Positions 11,892 to 25,500 of a DNA stretch of 64,000 bases are shown here, piece by piece; positions within the stretch are counted from its first letter, which is position 1; each line of letters starts with the position of its first letter. A model generated the notes under the pieces. That model did no database searches, was not told the origin of the DNA, and saw nothing but the letters and a program-made list of their open reading frames with translations. A program made the translations under genes and the position numbers. Origin of the DNA: Pieris napi (lineage: Eukaryota > Arthropoda > Insecta > Lepidoptera > Pieridae); the NCBI RefSeq assembly GCF_905475465.1, contig NC_062247.1, positions 8,990,001 through 9,054,000 of the forward strand. Direction: 5' to 3'.

Positions 11892-12110
11892 TGTTAGAAG
11901 TTATACTTCTTTGCCGTAACAAGATAAAAAAAATACCTGCTATATTTGTAGAAAAAAACACACTAGCAATAGAAAAAACTAAAGTGATGACTATAGCTAA
12001 CTTCAGGGTGTCGATTTTTTGTGACGGTGAGCGCGCGCATCGTAAAAAATTTACTCTCATAATTTTTCCCAAACGCGCCAATAGACTTCCTATTCTGCAA
12101 TAACTTCAAA
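11892..12110 (-). mobile_element. Snap-back MITE copy (GAAGTTATACTTCTT family)
   Basis: The reverse complement of 12010-12080 matches the element at 2965-3332 (GCGCGTTxGGGAAAAATxATGAGAGT). The left end carries TTAGAAGTTATACTTCTTTG and the right end a shortened TAACTTCAA. Confidence 0.55.
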
Positions 12111-12811
12111 AATTTACACAAATCAAACAAAACTATATTTTGTATTTCTTTATTCATCACCTAACTCTTATCACTAAAACTAATTAGAAAGTGAATTAAA
12201 TAAGTGAACACACAGAATTTTGTCAGTAAGATTCGGTACTACATGTTATACTTTGTTCATTATGATGGAATGTACCTACAATAAGTCATACATACAATCA
12301 AACAACGCTTTATAGATCTTGTTATTATATTTCTATAATATTTTCTATATATCGATTTTATTTTTGATCAAATAGGTGGGTGGTGTTGGACACACGTCTT
12401 AATTTTAAGATTTTTGCTCACATAAAATTTCTAAGTTTCAACAAGAATTCGAATTTATAATCTCTCTGGGCCAAGAATTTACTTACTAGACATTAAGTAA
12501 GTTGGGACAATTTTTACAAAATTTCTTTCATATTGTATCTTGTAAGTGTTAGTTAAGACTGTACTTATTTAGCCTAAGATATGCCGGTTTCCTTACAATA
12601 TTAACCCCGTACATTTTATTGCGTTCATAGATCTATTAGTTTCTTAAATTACACATAATAGAGAGACGCTTAGTGGAAATAGCCTACGGCATAAAATGTT
12701 ACGTGGGCAGCGTATACAAGGACGCCTACGAAATGAAAAGAAAACCTCTTTATAATACATATTGGAAAATAACAGATTTCGTAAGCTTATATTTACAAGT
12801 TACATAAGAAA

Positions 12812-12817
12812 TTTATT
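12812..12817 (-). terminator. Candidate poly(A) signal AATAAA for the TSR-protease gene
   Basis: This is the first canonical AATAAA on the minus strand after the stop codon at 13463. No transcript evidence is available, so use of the site is a guess. Confidence 0.3.
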
Positions 12818-13190
12818 GAGGAATTGAACTAATAACACCGGTACTCGGTAAATATTGAGTTTTGTGATCTCAAGTTTGCGATATTGATAGATCACGATTA
12901 TTCGAATCGGAACCTTTTAAGAAGATCATTTGTTTATGCTGTTATGGCATAATCTGTGCAAATTGCGCTGTTTATGATTAGCATCAACTTGACAGATTGT
13001 TATCTGATTTTTTAGAAAATTAAGACTTGGGTTACAGAGTACTGGCATAATGTTAGCAAAAATTAAAATGCAATTTAGAGAGAAAAATACTTTTTAACTC
13101 CTATACGAGTAAAAAATAAAATACCAATAAACCTGACGGGATGTACACTAGGCAATTTAGGAGTGATACAATTTTTATCCATAACTCTAT

Positions 13191-13235
13191 TTGCGCCGCT
13201 AATCACTAATATACCCTTAGTAATTAGCGGCGCAA
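13191..13235. repeat. Hairpin, 19-bp arms, in the 3' flank of the TSR-protease gene
   Basis: TTGCGCCGCTAATCACTAA at 13191-13209 faces TTAGTAATTAGCGGCGCAA at 13217-13235 with one mismatch and a 7-base loop. It would lie in the 3' untranslated region if the transcript extends about 270 bases past the stop. Confidence 0.6.
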
Positions 13236-13462
13236 TTCGAGTCTGTACACAGAATATTGAACCTTAAAACAGCGTAAAAAGATCATTGTGAAACATATTT
13301 TGTCATATCAAAGACTTGCGACTTACTTTGATTAATCCCGACTAATCTGGTATGATATGGGAGTGGGTTCTTCTTTAGTGTATTACAGTATTGTACTTAA
13401 CAAACTATATGGAGAAGAACTATGAGAGGTTTTGAGTGTTATATGTTTAACTGTTAGTCAAT

Positions 13463-13582
13463 TTAATCGTCAAAGTAATTCTTGCTCATGACAGCACGCA
13501 TCCAAGGTACGTAATTGGAAGTTCTTGTGTAGATTCCGTATTTTCCGCGTTTTCCACAGCCATCACCAAAGCTTGTTATACC
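13463..13582 (-). CDS. TSR-protease exon 11: C-terminus and stop
   Basis: The acceptor tcattacag precedes 13582. It encodes GITSFGDGCGKRGKYGIYTR and a helix ending MRAVMSKNYFDD, then TAA. Gly216 and Gly226 are kept. Position 225 is Tyr in place of Pro. The first canonical AATAAA downstream on this strand is at 12817-12812, which would give a 3' untranslated region of about 650 bases if used. Confidence 0.95.
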   Translation of the reverse strand, partial: GITSFGDGCGKRGKYGIYTRTSNYVPWMRAVMSKNYFDD

Positions 13583-16500
13583 CTGTAATGATAATTGTAT
13601 AATGTAGTTTTTAATTGCCATAATAATTTGACGGCTACGAGATTGTGACTTCAGATAGGGAAAATTGTTTTTAATTTATCTGTCAAATTTGGACACACGC
13701 TTCATTTGAAAACGTGTATCAAATCACAATCAAATGTCTCAAACGAGAAAAATGTTGAACTTAAGACTACATTTATGTAACGTCTCGGCTAAAACGCTTA
13801 AGGTTTATAAAATATTATAAATATTAAAGAAAATAATATTTTATATTCACGTTTTTTAGTCTCTAAGAGCTCTAACATCGTCTACTTAAATTAAATTAAA
13901 AATGAATATCAGTCCCAACCTTGTTGAAATTTTAATTTTTTAATGTAAGGTTTGCAAGTTCTTAAAGTAGAAGAGATTAACATACAGAAATAAATTGTAT
14001 ATAATAACATAGTAAATAATTTTTTACCTGTAAGTAATACCGCATAGATCTATCCCTACATAACAATGGGCCGCCAGAATCGCCTGCGCAGGAGTCGCGG
14101 CGACCGCGTCCAGCACATACCATGTTATCTGTAATAGCGTATTGCCAGTACGAACGACGACACACACCCTGCTGTATTGTTGATACCTTAAAATATAAAG
14201 AAATATTAAAATTATATATTAGTAGCGCAATCCAAAAATATAATTTTGAAACAAATTAAAAATACTATTGTAAAATCGTAAATTTTTCCGCAAACACGCT
14301 AAACTATTGTTAATTTATTTATTGCTTTTCACCAGTCAGTTATGACGGCTCATTGGTCTAGTGGTTAGTACCCCTGACTGCGAATCCATGGGTCCCGGGT
14401 TCGATCCCCGGCTGAGACGAACATCGATGTGATGAGCATTTGGTGTTGTGCTCAGGTCTTTTGTGTTTAAATATGTATTTATATGTCTATCTATCTATAA
14501 TATGTATGTATATCCGTTGCCTAGTACCCATAACACAAGCTTCGCCAGCTTAGCATGGGACTAGGTCAATTGGTGTGAATTGTCTTAAAAAAAAAGTTAT
14601 ATCTTAAAATATTTTTTTTTACATAAACTCGTTTAATAGCTGTTAAAAGTTTTGTTTTCTATAATATAAATTTATGTAACACTACGTCAACTCCGAAGTT
14701 TGACGGACGCTGACATATGACGTTCCAGCCTTGACTTATCACACACAGCAATACTATATTTCGTGCCCCCATATAATATGTGTAGATACAATACTGTTTG
14801 AACGTCGTAATTTCGTGCTCCCCTGCTGCTTTCAAATTACATTTAAATTCATTATTTATATTTATTTATTCCATGTATTTTTCTTCCAGTGTCACCACTA
14901 TCTTTTAGATCTGGTAATCATGATTGAAATATATGTGTAGGTATATCTTTCGTGTGAATAAGTCTTCTGTGCCTGACGACTTTTTTGGGTGTAAGGCATT
15001 TCGGTGCTCACAGTGTTTTCCTTCACCGTACAAGCGAGTGTTAAATGCGCACATGAAAGTTCATTGATACACAGCCGGGGTTCGAACCTATGACCTCAGG
15101 GATTAGAGTCGCACTCCAAAGCCACTGCGCCAACACTGTCCAATCTTTTGATTGCTGTGTTTATTTTATGTGTTGGTACCTATTATTATTTTATTTCTGT
15201 TTAATTTAGTTGTATTTTATCTTACATTAAAGAAAATAAATCGTATCTGTGAAGCAATTTAATGACACTTATCTAAATTTAATTTCTATTTTTTTATGTA
15301 TTTGCGATGTGTCCTTTATATTCTCAATCAGAGTATAAACATGCCAATACATTATTTAACTAATAAAGATTTATAATACGTCTATGAATAAGACCGTTGC
15401 ATGCAACGCGCCCTAGCTACTGTAGGCTGAATTAGAAATGCTGCCAAGTAAGTCGTATATCTAAAGGTGTCTTACATAAATATCAGTGCGTGACTAACAG
15501 GCATAGATCGGATCGCTTAAACAAGAACTTAATTTATTATGACAATCATTAAGGAATTATTACAAGTGATAGGAACATTCAAGTGATTTATAGCTTTCAT
15601 TGTAATATTTTACTAGCGGACACAACAGACGTTGTCCTGCATGATATTTCAAGCGATTAGGATATTAAACGATGAAAGTACCCACTGCAGCGCCATCTGC
15701 CGGGCTGTTTTGTGAATCTAATCCATCTAGGGCTCCACCCAAACACATTCAAAAAAAATCATTCAAATCGGTCCAGCCGACAGAGGAGTTTAGTGACACA
15801 CACACGTAGAATAAAGAATTATATATATAGTAAGCTATCCTATCTTTTAAGTTAGATCAAACTGCACACGTTGTGCAAATTTGATTGAAATCGGTTAAGA
15901 AGTTTAGGAGTCCATAGCGGACAAACAACGTGACGCGTAAATATATATATATTATGTATTAAGATATATCAGGATTATTTCAGTAAACTTAAATATTAAA
16001 AAAATCAGTGGCGCTACAGCCTTTTTAAGTCTAGGCCTCAGATTTCTGAATCTGTTCCATGATCATTTGTCAATCTAAAAGGCAAGTAGGTGATCAGCCG
16101 CTTGACACACGCCGTTGACTTTTTAGATGTTAGACAAGCCGGTCCTCACAATGTACTGTTCGAGCGAATGTTAAAAGCACACATAGACACAAAGTCCATT
16201 GGTGCACAGCCAAGGATTGAATTTACGACGATGAAAGTCGCACGCTGAAGCCACTAGGCCAACACTGCTCTTTCAGGAAACTTACGTAATAGTTTATTAT
16301 GCTATTACATTTTAATTCTATCGCTGATTAATTTTCGGGTTCGTAAGTTATTTCTCTCTTAGAAATAACGTTCCCATACATGATAAATTAAACTATAGAA
16401 TACTCCCTAGAGTATTAAAACACTCAATCTTACGGTTAAGAAAAACATCGAGAGGAAAATGCCTTTGATCAAAAAGTAGACGGCCCGTCACCTCCTTACA

Positions 16501-19500
16501 TGATCACGTAACAAATAAAGATCTGAGGCCCAGACCTAACAGGTAACGCGACTGGCTTATATATAAAACATTTTATGATAAGTTAAAATTAAAAGACAAA
16601 AAATCTTAAATAATAAAATAAATCGCGAATAAATTAGAAAATAAATAGACCTCGTCTTGGAAACACGATATTAAAATGATTAATTCGCATTATGTTTAAA
16701 TCACTCTCATCATTTTTATTCCTCAAATATTATTTAATGCGTCCCTAAGGCCTTTTAGAATCTTCCCAAGTAAATCATCGCAAGCTTTTTACCAGGTATC
16801 TTTTATCATTATTATAGGTTAAGGCTTTTATCATATTAATGGAATTAAAATTATTTTTTTATATTTATTAAGAAAAATAATGCCACAAACAGCCTAACCT
16901 TGTGAAATAAAATATCTTCCGATCGGATTCAGAATGTACTCGAAAAAGGGCAGCCTTGCGATTCTGTAACTCACTTTTCGATCCGATTAGAGCGCGACCG
17001 CCGCTGCGAAAACCGCTGTGTGAGTTCGAAAGCAGGTCGAAAGCACGCATAATGGATCAGCGTGTAAGGTGAATTATGAGAGTGGAGCAAGCCCTAAGAA
17101 TAGCAGGGCAGACCCTGCTATTCTTAGGGCATATATTATATTCTTATCTTATATTCTTCTTTATAAACAATAAAGTACAAGCTCCCACCTTTTCAGAATG
17201 CCAAATCATAAAATGACTGCTTCACGACTGATTTGAGAGCGACCGCCGATGCGAAAACCGCTGTGTGAGTTCGTGAAGTGAGTTACAGAATCGCAGGGCT
17301 GTGGTACCTACCTCATGGAGAAACAGGCAATACATATAAATAAATAGGAAAATCGCAACTGATAATCCTGCCTTTTTATACATTGAGATTTCGTATGAAG
17401 TGGAGATTTCTATTCCTTCGGGTGTTCTTAAGCTACCCTTATTTTGGAATATCATATTTTTCGAATACAAATCTCTATCCGAATTCGCTAGAACCACTTA
17501 TAGTTTTATACACTTCATAAGTCTTTATAATAACTTTATCAGAAGAGTATCACTTAACAGATTTATAGATACGACATGTTTTAAAAGCGATTTTTATTTA
17601 GGTTAAGTGTATTTTCTTACTTCAAGCGTCTTTGGATGGTTTAAAAGACAACATATATATATATACATATACATATACAAAATTTAATATTTTAAAACTT
17701 GTCATGTTTTCTATACTACTATAAGGTGTCTCAGTAAGAGTGCACTTTTTAAAATTGTAATATTTTTGTTTTCATGCAAGTGGCAACTCTGAAATTTGAC
17801 AGCTGTCACCTCTGTTTATTCCGATTATTAAAAATGGAGCGCTTTTTGAAAGAACAACTCGTTATAATTGTGAAAATTCATGACAAAAATGGGGAAAGTT
17901 ATGCTGAAACCGCTCGCAAACTTCACCAAATTTTCAGCCGAGGAAGTGCAAAAAGTGCACTCTTACTGAGACACCCGTTATAATAAAGTTAAAGAGTTTG
18001 TTTATTAAGTCGAACGAGTTTTTAAGAAATGCTGGTTTAAACTTAACAATTATTTTTGTGTTGGATAGTCGACTTATTGAAAAATTATTGGGTGAAATAT
18101 TGGCTAGTAGGCTAAACAACCTTATGCGTCTGTACATAAACTATAGAATACTTTAATAACTAGTTATTTAAAATCAACACCCGTACTGAAGTTTGCGTGT
18201 GTTATTTTTTGCAGCTTCGTAGATATTCTAAACTTAAATTAGTGGCGCTACAACCTTTTAGGTGTCGGCCTCAGATGTATCTGTTTAGTGATTATTTATT
18301 GTTCATAACAAGCCAGCCTTCTGTGCCTATTGTGCATTCTATACATCAGTCTTTTGTGCGGTTTCCCAGTGTGAAGTGATTCAGTCAACACAGTAAGAGC
18401 AATACAATGTTAACTATTATAAAATTGTGTTGTGTATGCAGCGTTTATCCTTAATAGTATATATTAAACTGTTTATTTATTCATACTGCAATGTAAAATT
18501 ATATTAAACTACACATAAAAATAAAAATTACTAAATGCGTATCTATATAATGTATATCAAGCAATGATACAAATCTATAAATATATCATCATAAATATAT
18601 GTTAGTTAGGTACTCATTCAGGTACATTTTTATATCACATAAAAACTTCATTGAATTCAAAATATTGCTTTACATTATTCAACCTGTGACAAATAAAAAT
18701 GATTTTTCGAGTTATAACGAGTCGGCAAATAAATCAGTATATTGTCATAACAACTCAAATTAACGAAAAATGTGCAATTTTAACGTACTGCATACAAATT
18801 GCATTTTATATTAATGGTAGGGGAGCCCACGATGCTAAATGGGGATTTACTCGAGCGTCGTAGAGACCTATTGGGATGCAAAGCTTAGATAAAAAGAAGA
18901 AAAAAATGTTATATGATAAATTCCTTTTCATCGGTGGGGGAAGCGGCTATAGATAGTTAAATATGTAAAAAAAAACTGTTGCATGGACATCCTCGAGCGC
19001 GTCAGATATTGATAGCATCTATGCCCTACGTATTTTTAATAATGTACGTATGTTAATCTGATCGTTTGCATGATGCGGGTGGTTGTATTTAAGGGTTGAA
19101 AATTAAAAAAAAAAAAAATTTATCGAGCGCGTCAGATTTTCTAAGGGAGTGTTAAGTGCACCAAAAAAAAGCTCTCATTCACTAATCTGACGATTTCGAT
19201 GGGACGCAAACCCACAGCCATTTTCTTAATTTGCAAAAAAAAATCGCAATTTTGAAATACTCAAGCGCGTCAGATTAAGATATATGTGGTTCATCTTTAT
19301 GTTCTAAACGTACTGTCTCATAATCTGACGATTATCTAGAGGGATTCGCCTGATCTGACAAAAAAAAAATAGAAAAACGGTTCACCTAAAGGGCCATCCC
19401 TGCAACTTCCCGCTAATTCCATTCCTGGGCGCTTAAAATTGATATTTTGAGCTCGCTGAGTTCAAAGAAATAACATTTCTATGCATTTGAGCTCTCCCAG

Positions 19501-22500
19501 CTCGAAAGTCTGATAGAAGTTTCATAGAACACTATTTTTGGAATTTTCAAACCGCAATAACTTTTGAATGGAACAAGCAATTTTCACGCGGTTGGCGGCA
19601 TTCGACGCAGTTTTATCATCCTCATAAATAATTTTGCAATTTTAATTGATCGAACCACAAATTTCGGAGTAATCCCGAAAAAACACTTTTTCGGGTTTCT
19701 TTCGTGTACGATATCTCTCGAACGAATCAACCGCTTTTGACCAGCTTGGTGGCGATCGACGTGGTTTTTCAAGCTCAAAGGCGGATTAGTTTTTGAAATT
19801 GATCGATAAAGAAACCAGTTTAAAAAAAAATATTTCTTATTTTTTTAAGATTTTTCAAAATTTCTCAAAATCTATCGGTCCGAATCGGTTCAAATTCACA
19901 GGAAATGTAATTTTGAGGGAAATATTTAGAACGCCGTTTAGTAGATTCCGATCGGTTTAAGGAAATGTAGGCATCACGCAGCTGCACGCATTTAACTTTA
20001 TCGACGAATTTTTGTTATTTCGGCTTGCGGAAATCGTCAGATTATATATTTTTCATTATTCTTGAATTATTTCCTTCAAAATAAAAAAAAAATAGCTACG
20101 CTCGAGAATGTCGAGATGACGTTTTTTTTTTACAACTTTGTTGCCCTCCCCTTTTTTTCCGTCACTCTCAAATTGTCAGATTAGTGGAATATACACTTTT
20201 TAGGATGTAATTAACTCACCCTACCTTAATCTGACGCGCTCGGGAATTTCTGATGGTCAATTTTTTTTTACTAAACTGATCCTGTCTCCTTCACGTGCGG
20301 CCTTATATATGGGCCTCATATTTTGTGGAGGTACTTAACCGGGTACAAGGTATCCCCCTATATATTAATCTGCCGCGCTTTAGTAAATCCCGAAATCCCC
20401 TCTTGGGCTCCCCTACCATAACGGAAATATTTATATTTTACTAGCTGCCACAGCTTGTGACCTATCAAATTTAATTATCAATTTAAGAAAACACAAAAAC
20501 ATTTGTTCATTCGCTCAGAAACGTCGTACGTAACGTCAGCTGTCTTTCTTTCGTCGTGTTTTTTTTTTTTTTTTTTATAGAACGGGGGGCAAACGGGCAG
20601 GAGGCTCACCTGATGTTAAGTGATACCGCCGCCCATGGACACTCTCAATGCCAGAGGGCTCGCGAGTGCGTTGCCGGCCTTTTAAGAATAAAAAGCTACT
20701 TGCTTAACTTTTTATTGTATTTAGTTAATTTGATCTTCATAAATTGGGACCCGAACTTATATTTATATTCGCTCATTCTTAAGTGAAGGCAGGTTAAATA
20801 AATTTCACCACGATGGTTGGAGGTCTTCCACAGTCCGTTTCACAAGGCATTTTCTTTTGCGAACTAGCGAAACTGTGGAATCGACTCCCGGTGGGGTTCT
20901 TCCCTCAGAGATACGACCTCCAAATGTTTAAAAAGCGAGTGTACTCTTCCCTCAAAGGCACGCACCCACTAAAAATGTGTGTCTATGGGCTGCGAAGACT
21001 GCCCTTTTTGGTCGTCCCGCAAGCTCGTTTGCCCCCCAATTATATTAAAAAAAAATTGAACCGTCTGACATATTACCTGTGCTTCATGTAAAATCCGAGT
21101 CCCGTGTACATCTGATGGTCGTTTTTTACCCCAGCCTAGGATGACACATGTCGTATGAGGTGCCAAGAGCTGGTGAGGGTTTGGTAAGCACGCGATACCA
21201 TGACCTAGATCCGGTCTTGCTGGTGCTGGTAATCTGAAAAAAACTAATAAGTTTTATTGGATTTCGTTGCTTTTAGTTACAGATCTGATTTATCCAATAT
21301 AAATCCTAAGCTTTAGGAGCAAAATGTTATAAGCCGGACAAAATGTTATAAAAGACATACTTATGTAATGTATGTAATTCAATATTTAATATCTGAAGTC
21401 ACCATCTCATTAATACAGATACCGGCACACTTCTTGAGCATTAAACAAGGGAGTGGGGGAAAGTTTGCGAAGCCAGGGATACAAACGTCAACTCATTTAC
21501 CAATCACGCGATCGACACGTGACTCTCCCGCCGTCGCGCACCACCGAAAGCCTCCCACCCCCTTTGTGCAGGCAAGGTAATTTTTTTAAGATGTTTGCCG
21601 GTATCTGTACTTATTTAATAAAAGTGGATTGACAGATCTTCAGACTATATTTAAGATAATTTATGTTCATACTATTATACTTTTTTGTTAAAAATTTTTT
21701 AACGTATTAAAAATGTATTTAACGTATGAAACGTTTATAAACACACACGCATATTATCCTAAAGTCTAAACCTACATAAACGAGCCTTAACCTACGAACT
21801 ACATTAGTAAATAATATTCCTCTAAGGCCGTTTTGATCTCGTAATGCCCACTGGGCCCGTACTAACGTCAAAGAAACATTTTCTTTTATCTTTGTTTAAG
21901 TTCTTAAATCGCAACTTGGGCAGAAAAGTCTTGAGGGTAAAATAAAACATACTATTTTAAGCCAGCATTTTGTTTTATCAAATACAATATATATTAATAG
22001 TCCCGTGGCCCTAAAAAGCTATAGGCTGGCCTCAGGTTGCATCTATTTATTTAATACTTTTCTTTTTATTATAGCTAGGCTATCAGCATTCTGTCTGATA
22101 TTTTAATTACAAAGTTTAAGTGTTTTGAGAACCCTTTTAGGGAAAAACCGGATCCCCAGCTCTTCTATAACAAAGTTAACATAACACGTTTTTTTAAATA
22201 AAAATTTAGAAAAAACAACAAATCTTTACTATTTTTAACAAGCAACATTACGAGTGAATGAGTTAGTGTGTGTATATCAGTGAGTGTAAAGTGTATGAAT
22301 CAACTACATGTTAGGTCTCAGAAGCATCTCCAACTCTGCATAAGATGTGTTCAGAAGCCAGTCCGGAAACAGTTTTTGAAGTTCTACTTCTTTAGGCGCG
22401 TTATGAAAAATTGATGAGAGTGAAATTTTACCGTGACACAAAATTAACAGTCTACAGCTGTGATACTTTTTTGACATTCAACACCTTTTGTCTTCAGTCA

Positions 22501-25500
22501 CCGTGGCCACGCACGCCGTAAAGCACGCGAAACGTCGGTTAAATTTAAAATTATGTAAAATAATTGTAAATTTATAATAATAAATAACTTCAATCCGGTA
22601 AAAAAGTGTTTTCTTTAAATGCGTAAAGGTTATGTCAATAAAAGACAATACTAAAGCAGCCTAATTAATTTACTGTAGATGTAATCTGACTCCATATTGC
22701 GTCTGACGAAGTCATTTCTTAGTGACAGACTAAATCTCTATTTATTATTATAAGAAGCTTACTTACAAAGGGGAGAATCTATGTGCTTTAAAAATTATAT
22801 ATGGGAATGTATGTCATCCATTGTTGAGTTTAAAACATGAAAGTCTCTCGCGATGTTTTATTTCACCGTATAAGTTAATTGCACACATCAAATGGAACGT
22901 TCTAAAAATATTTGCACACAGCCAATATTCAAACACACGACTGACTTCAAAGTCGTTCAAGCCTAGGTCGCTGCTTTGAAATGACAGTCAATATTAATAT
23001 CCACGCAAACATGTCCTTTTTACGCAAGTATCAAGAAAAACAGAGTTGTTGGCCTAGTGCCTTCAGCGTGCGACTCTCATCCCTAAGGTCGTAGGTTCGA
23101 TCCCCGGCTGTGCACCAATGGACTTTCTTTCTATGTGCGCATTTAACATTTGCTCGAACGGTGAAGGAAAACATCGTGAGGAAACCGACATGTCTTAGGC
23201 CCAAAAAGTCGACGGCGTGTGTCAGGCACTGGAGGCTGATCACCTACTTACCTATTAAATTTAAAAATAATCATGAAACACATTCAAAAATCTGAGGCCA
23301 AGACCTAAACAGGTTGTAGCGCCACTGATTTATTTTTTATCAAGAACAGTTGTGCTAGACACACAAAACAACCTTTTAGCTACCACAGATTTCTGTGTCT
23401 GTTTCGTGACCATTTTCTAATAAGCAATTAGGTGCCTGACACACGCCATCGCTTTTTGGCTTTAAGGCATTCCGGCATCCTATCCTACATCGATATTTTA
23501 CTTCGGGAAACAAGTGAGTGTTAATACGTACATAGACAGAAAGTGCATGAGTGCACAGCCGGGAATTGACCCTGCGACCTCTGGGATAAGGGTTGCACGC
23601 TATAGTTGCTAACAGTTCTTGAGTAGGCCTTACTCAAGTATCGAAAAAAAGTAATGCTTTATAAACACTGCGTATTAAAACACGTTAAATTATCACTAAA
23701 ATTTCCGACGGGTCTAGTTATACTAATTTAAAGTTTTGATAGGCAACCACAAATAATACATTGATTATTCAGTCCTCGTAGTAATTAAACAAATTGGGAA
23801 ATCTGTTAAACCACACCACAATCACTCTATACCGCTACGTACTTTAATTAGTTGGTGCAAATGTTCGGATTAAGCACAAAATTCTCGGTATAAACTTACA
23901 TTTACGGGACGTTTTTTTTGTTTTCGTGTAAAAGAGTCTAATACACTTTCAGAACGGTAATTAACTACGACTCTTATATTTATTGAGACTGGCCCTACAG
24001 GAGGCGAATACGGAAGGTACACAACCGTGTGCGTTGAGACACAAGGACGGTCAGATATTCGGCATGACCAAGTCAGACTTTAGTATTGTCTTTTATTGAC
24101 ATAACTTTCACACATTTGATAATAAAACAATTTTTTACTGGATTGAAGTTCACTTGACTTTATTTATAATGGCGACATCTGTGAAAATTGGATTGAAATT
24201 ATGTATTTACAATTATTTTTCATAATTTTAAATTTAACCGACGTTTCGCAAACAAAAGGTGTTGAATGTCAAGTATCACAGCTGTAGAAAAGGTTGTATT
24301 CAAATACAGATAATAATAAATTGTAAATACATAACTTCAATCCGGTAAAAAATTGTTTTATTATCAAAAGTCAGACTTTTTCTACTATTTCTCACATTCG
24401 TTCTACAAACCTACAAAATAAGCTATTTAGAATAAGTTCACCATAGATTCGATCGGCAGCTTGAAAAGGTGCTCTCTTAACACAGTCTTTAATTATATTT
24501 ACAGAAAATATACTATTATAATTAATCTATATGCAGTTCAAACAAGTTTTGATTCTTAATAAAATGCGTAAAAGGCTGTTGATAAAGAAAGCTTTAAAGT
24601 TATTTCTTTATAAAATACTAGATAAATATAAGTCTATATTTATCTACTAACGAGAACTTCCTGTATGGAACTTATAAGTACAAACATTTCTGTTCGTGAG
24701 CGAAATTTACAGAAAATCAAGACGTTTGCTATCAAAAACTGTTATTGTAGTTTAAGATTGAAAAATACCAAAGAGTTTATGCAAGTTGTTAAAATGTTAT
24801 GCTTTAACAGGTGTATACAAACTCTAAAGCTCACTCAATAAGCGAATTGGCACCAAGTATGCTATAAAATGGGTAATTCTTTGTTTTGAAATTTTGTGAT
24901 TTTTTTTATTTATATAGTTAAGTCGAATATGTATGTCGATTAAATTTATATATCAATAAATTACTATAATAAAAAGTCCTTTTGAATTTTCATGGTAATC
25001 TCAAATACAAATAATTTATTACAGTAACAAAGGAGCGTACAAAACAGTTTTTTTTTTATATTTTAGTTCCACATTCTTTACAATTATAATGAACCACACA
25101 AAAATATCTACATCATAGATATAAGAAAACTATTATTATTACTTGCAAGTATATTGTATCTGGCAATATATTTATAGTATACATTTTCATGGAATAGTAT
25201 AATCGGCCTATAGGCTTGGAATAGGTACTGGTCACAAAAACAAGTTCAAAAAGGAAACTAGCATCCTCCCATGCCTGGTCTACGGGAGCTGACCCTGGAC
25301 GTTCACGTTAAGATTGAAGTCGAAGGTGACTAGTGCCCAAAGAGCAACGGAGCATCTTAAAAATAAAAGAGATCCAGAAAATTCGAATTGACCACATCAG
25401 GGCGAAAACGAAGATCACCGACGCGCTAACCCACGCCTAACAGCTAATATGGAAGTGGGCGGACTATATTGCAAGGTACAGAGATAAAAGATAGACCGCC

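Noticed and set aside
13977..14165. Stand-alone small protein with GDSGGP
   Set aside because: It is exon 10 of the TSR-protease; the frame after 14028 is intron read-through.
14341..14420. tRNA gene
   Set aside because: The tRNA-like head has A and B boxes but continues into a SINE body and tail, and the cloverleaf is poor.
20556..20786. Plus-strand 76-codon protein
   Set aside because: It starts in the T run and reads the LINE tail antisense.
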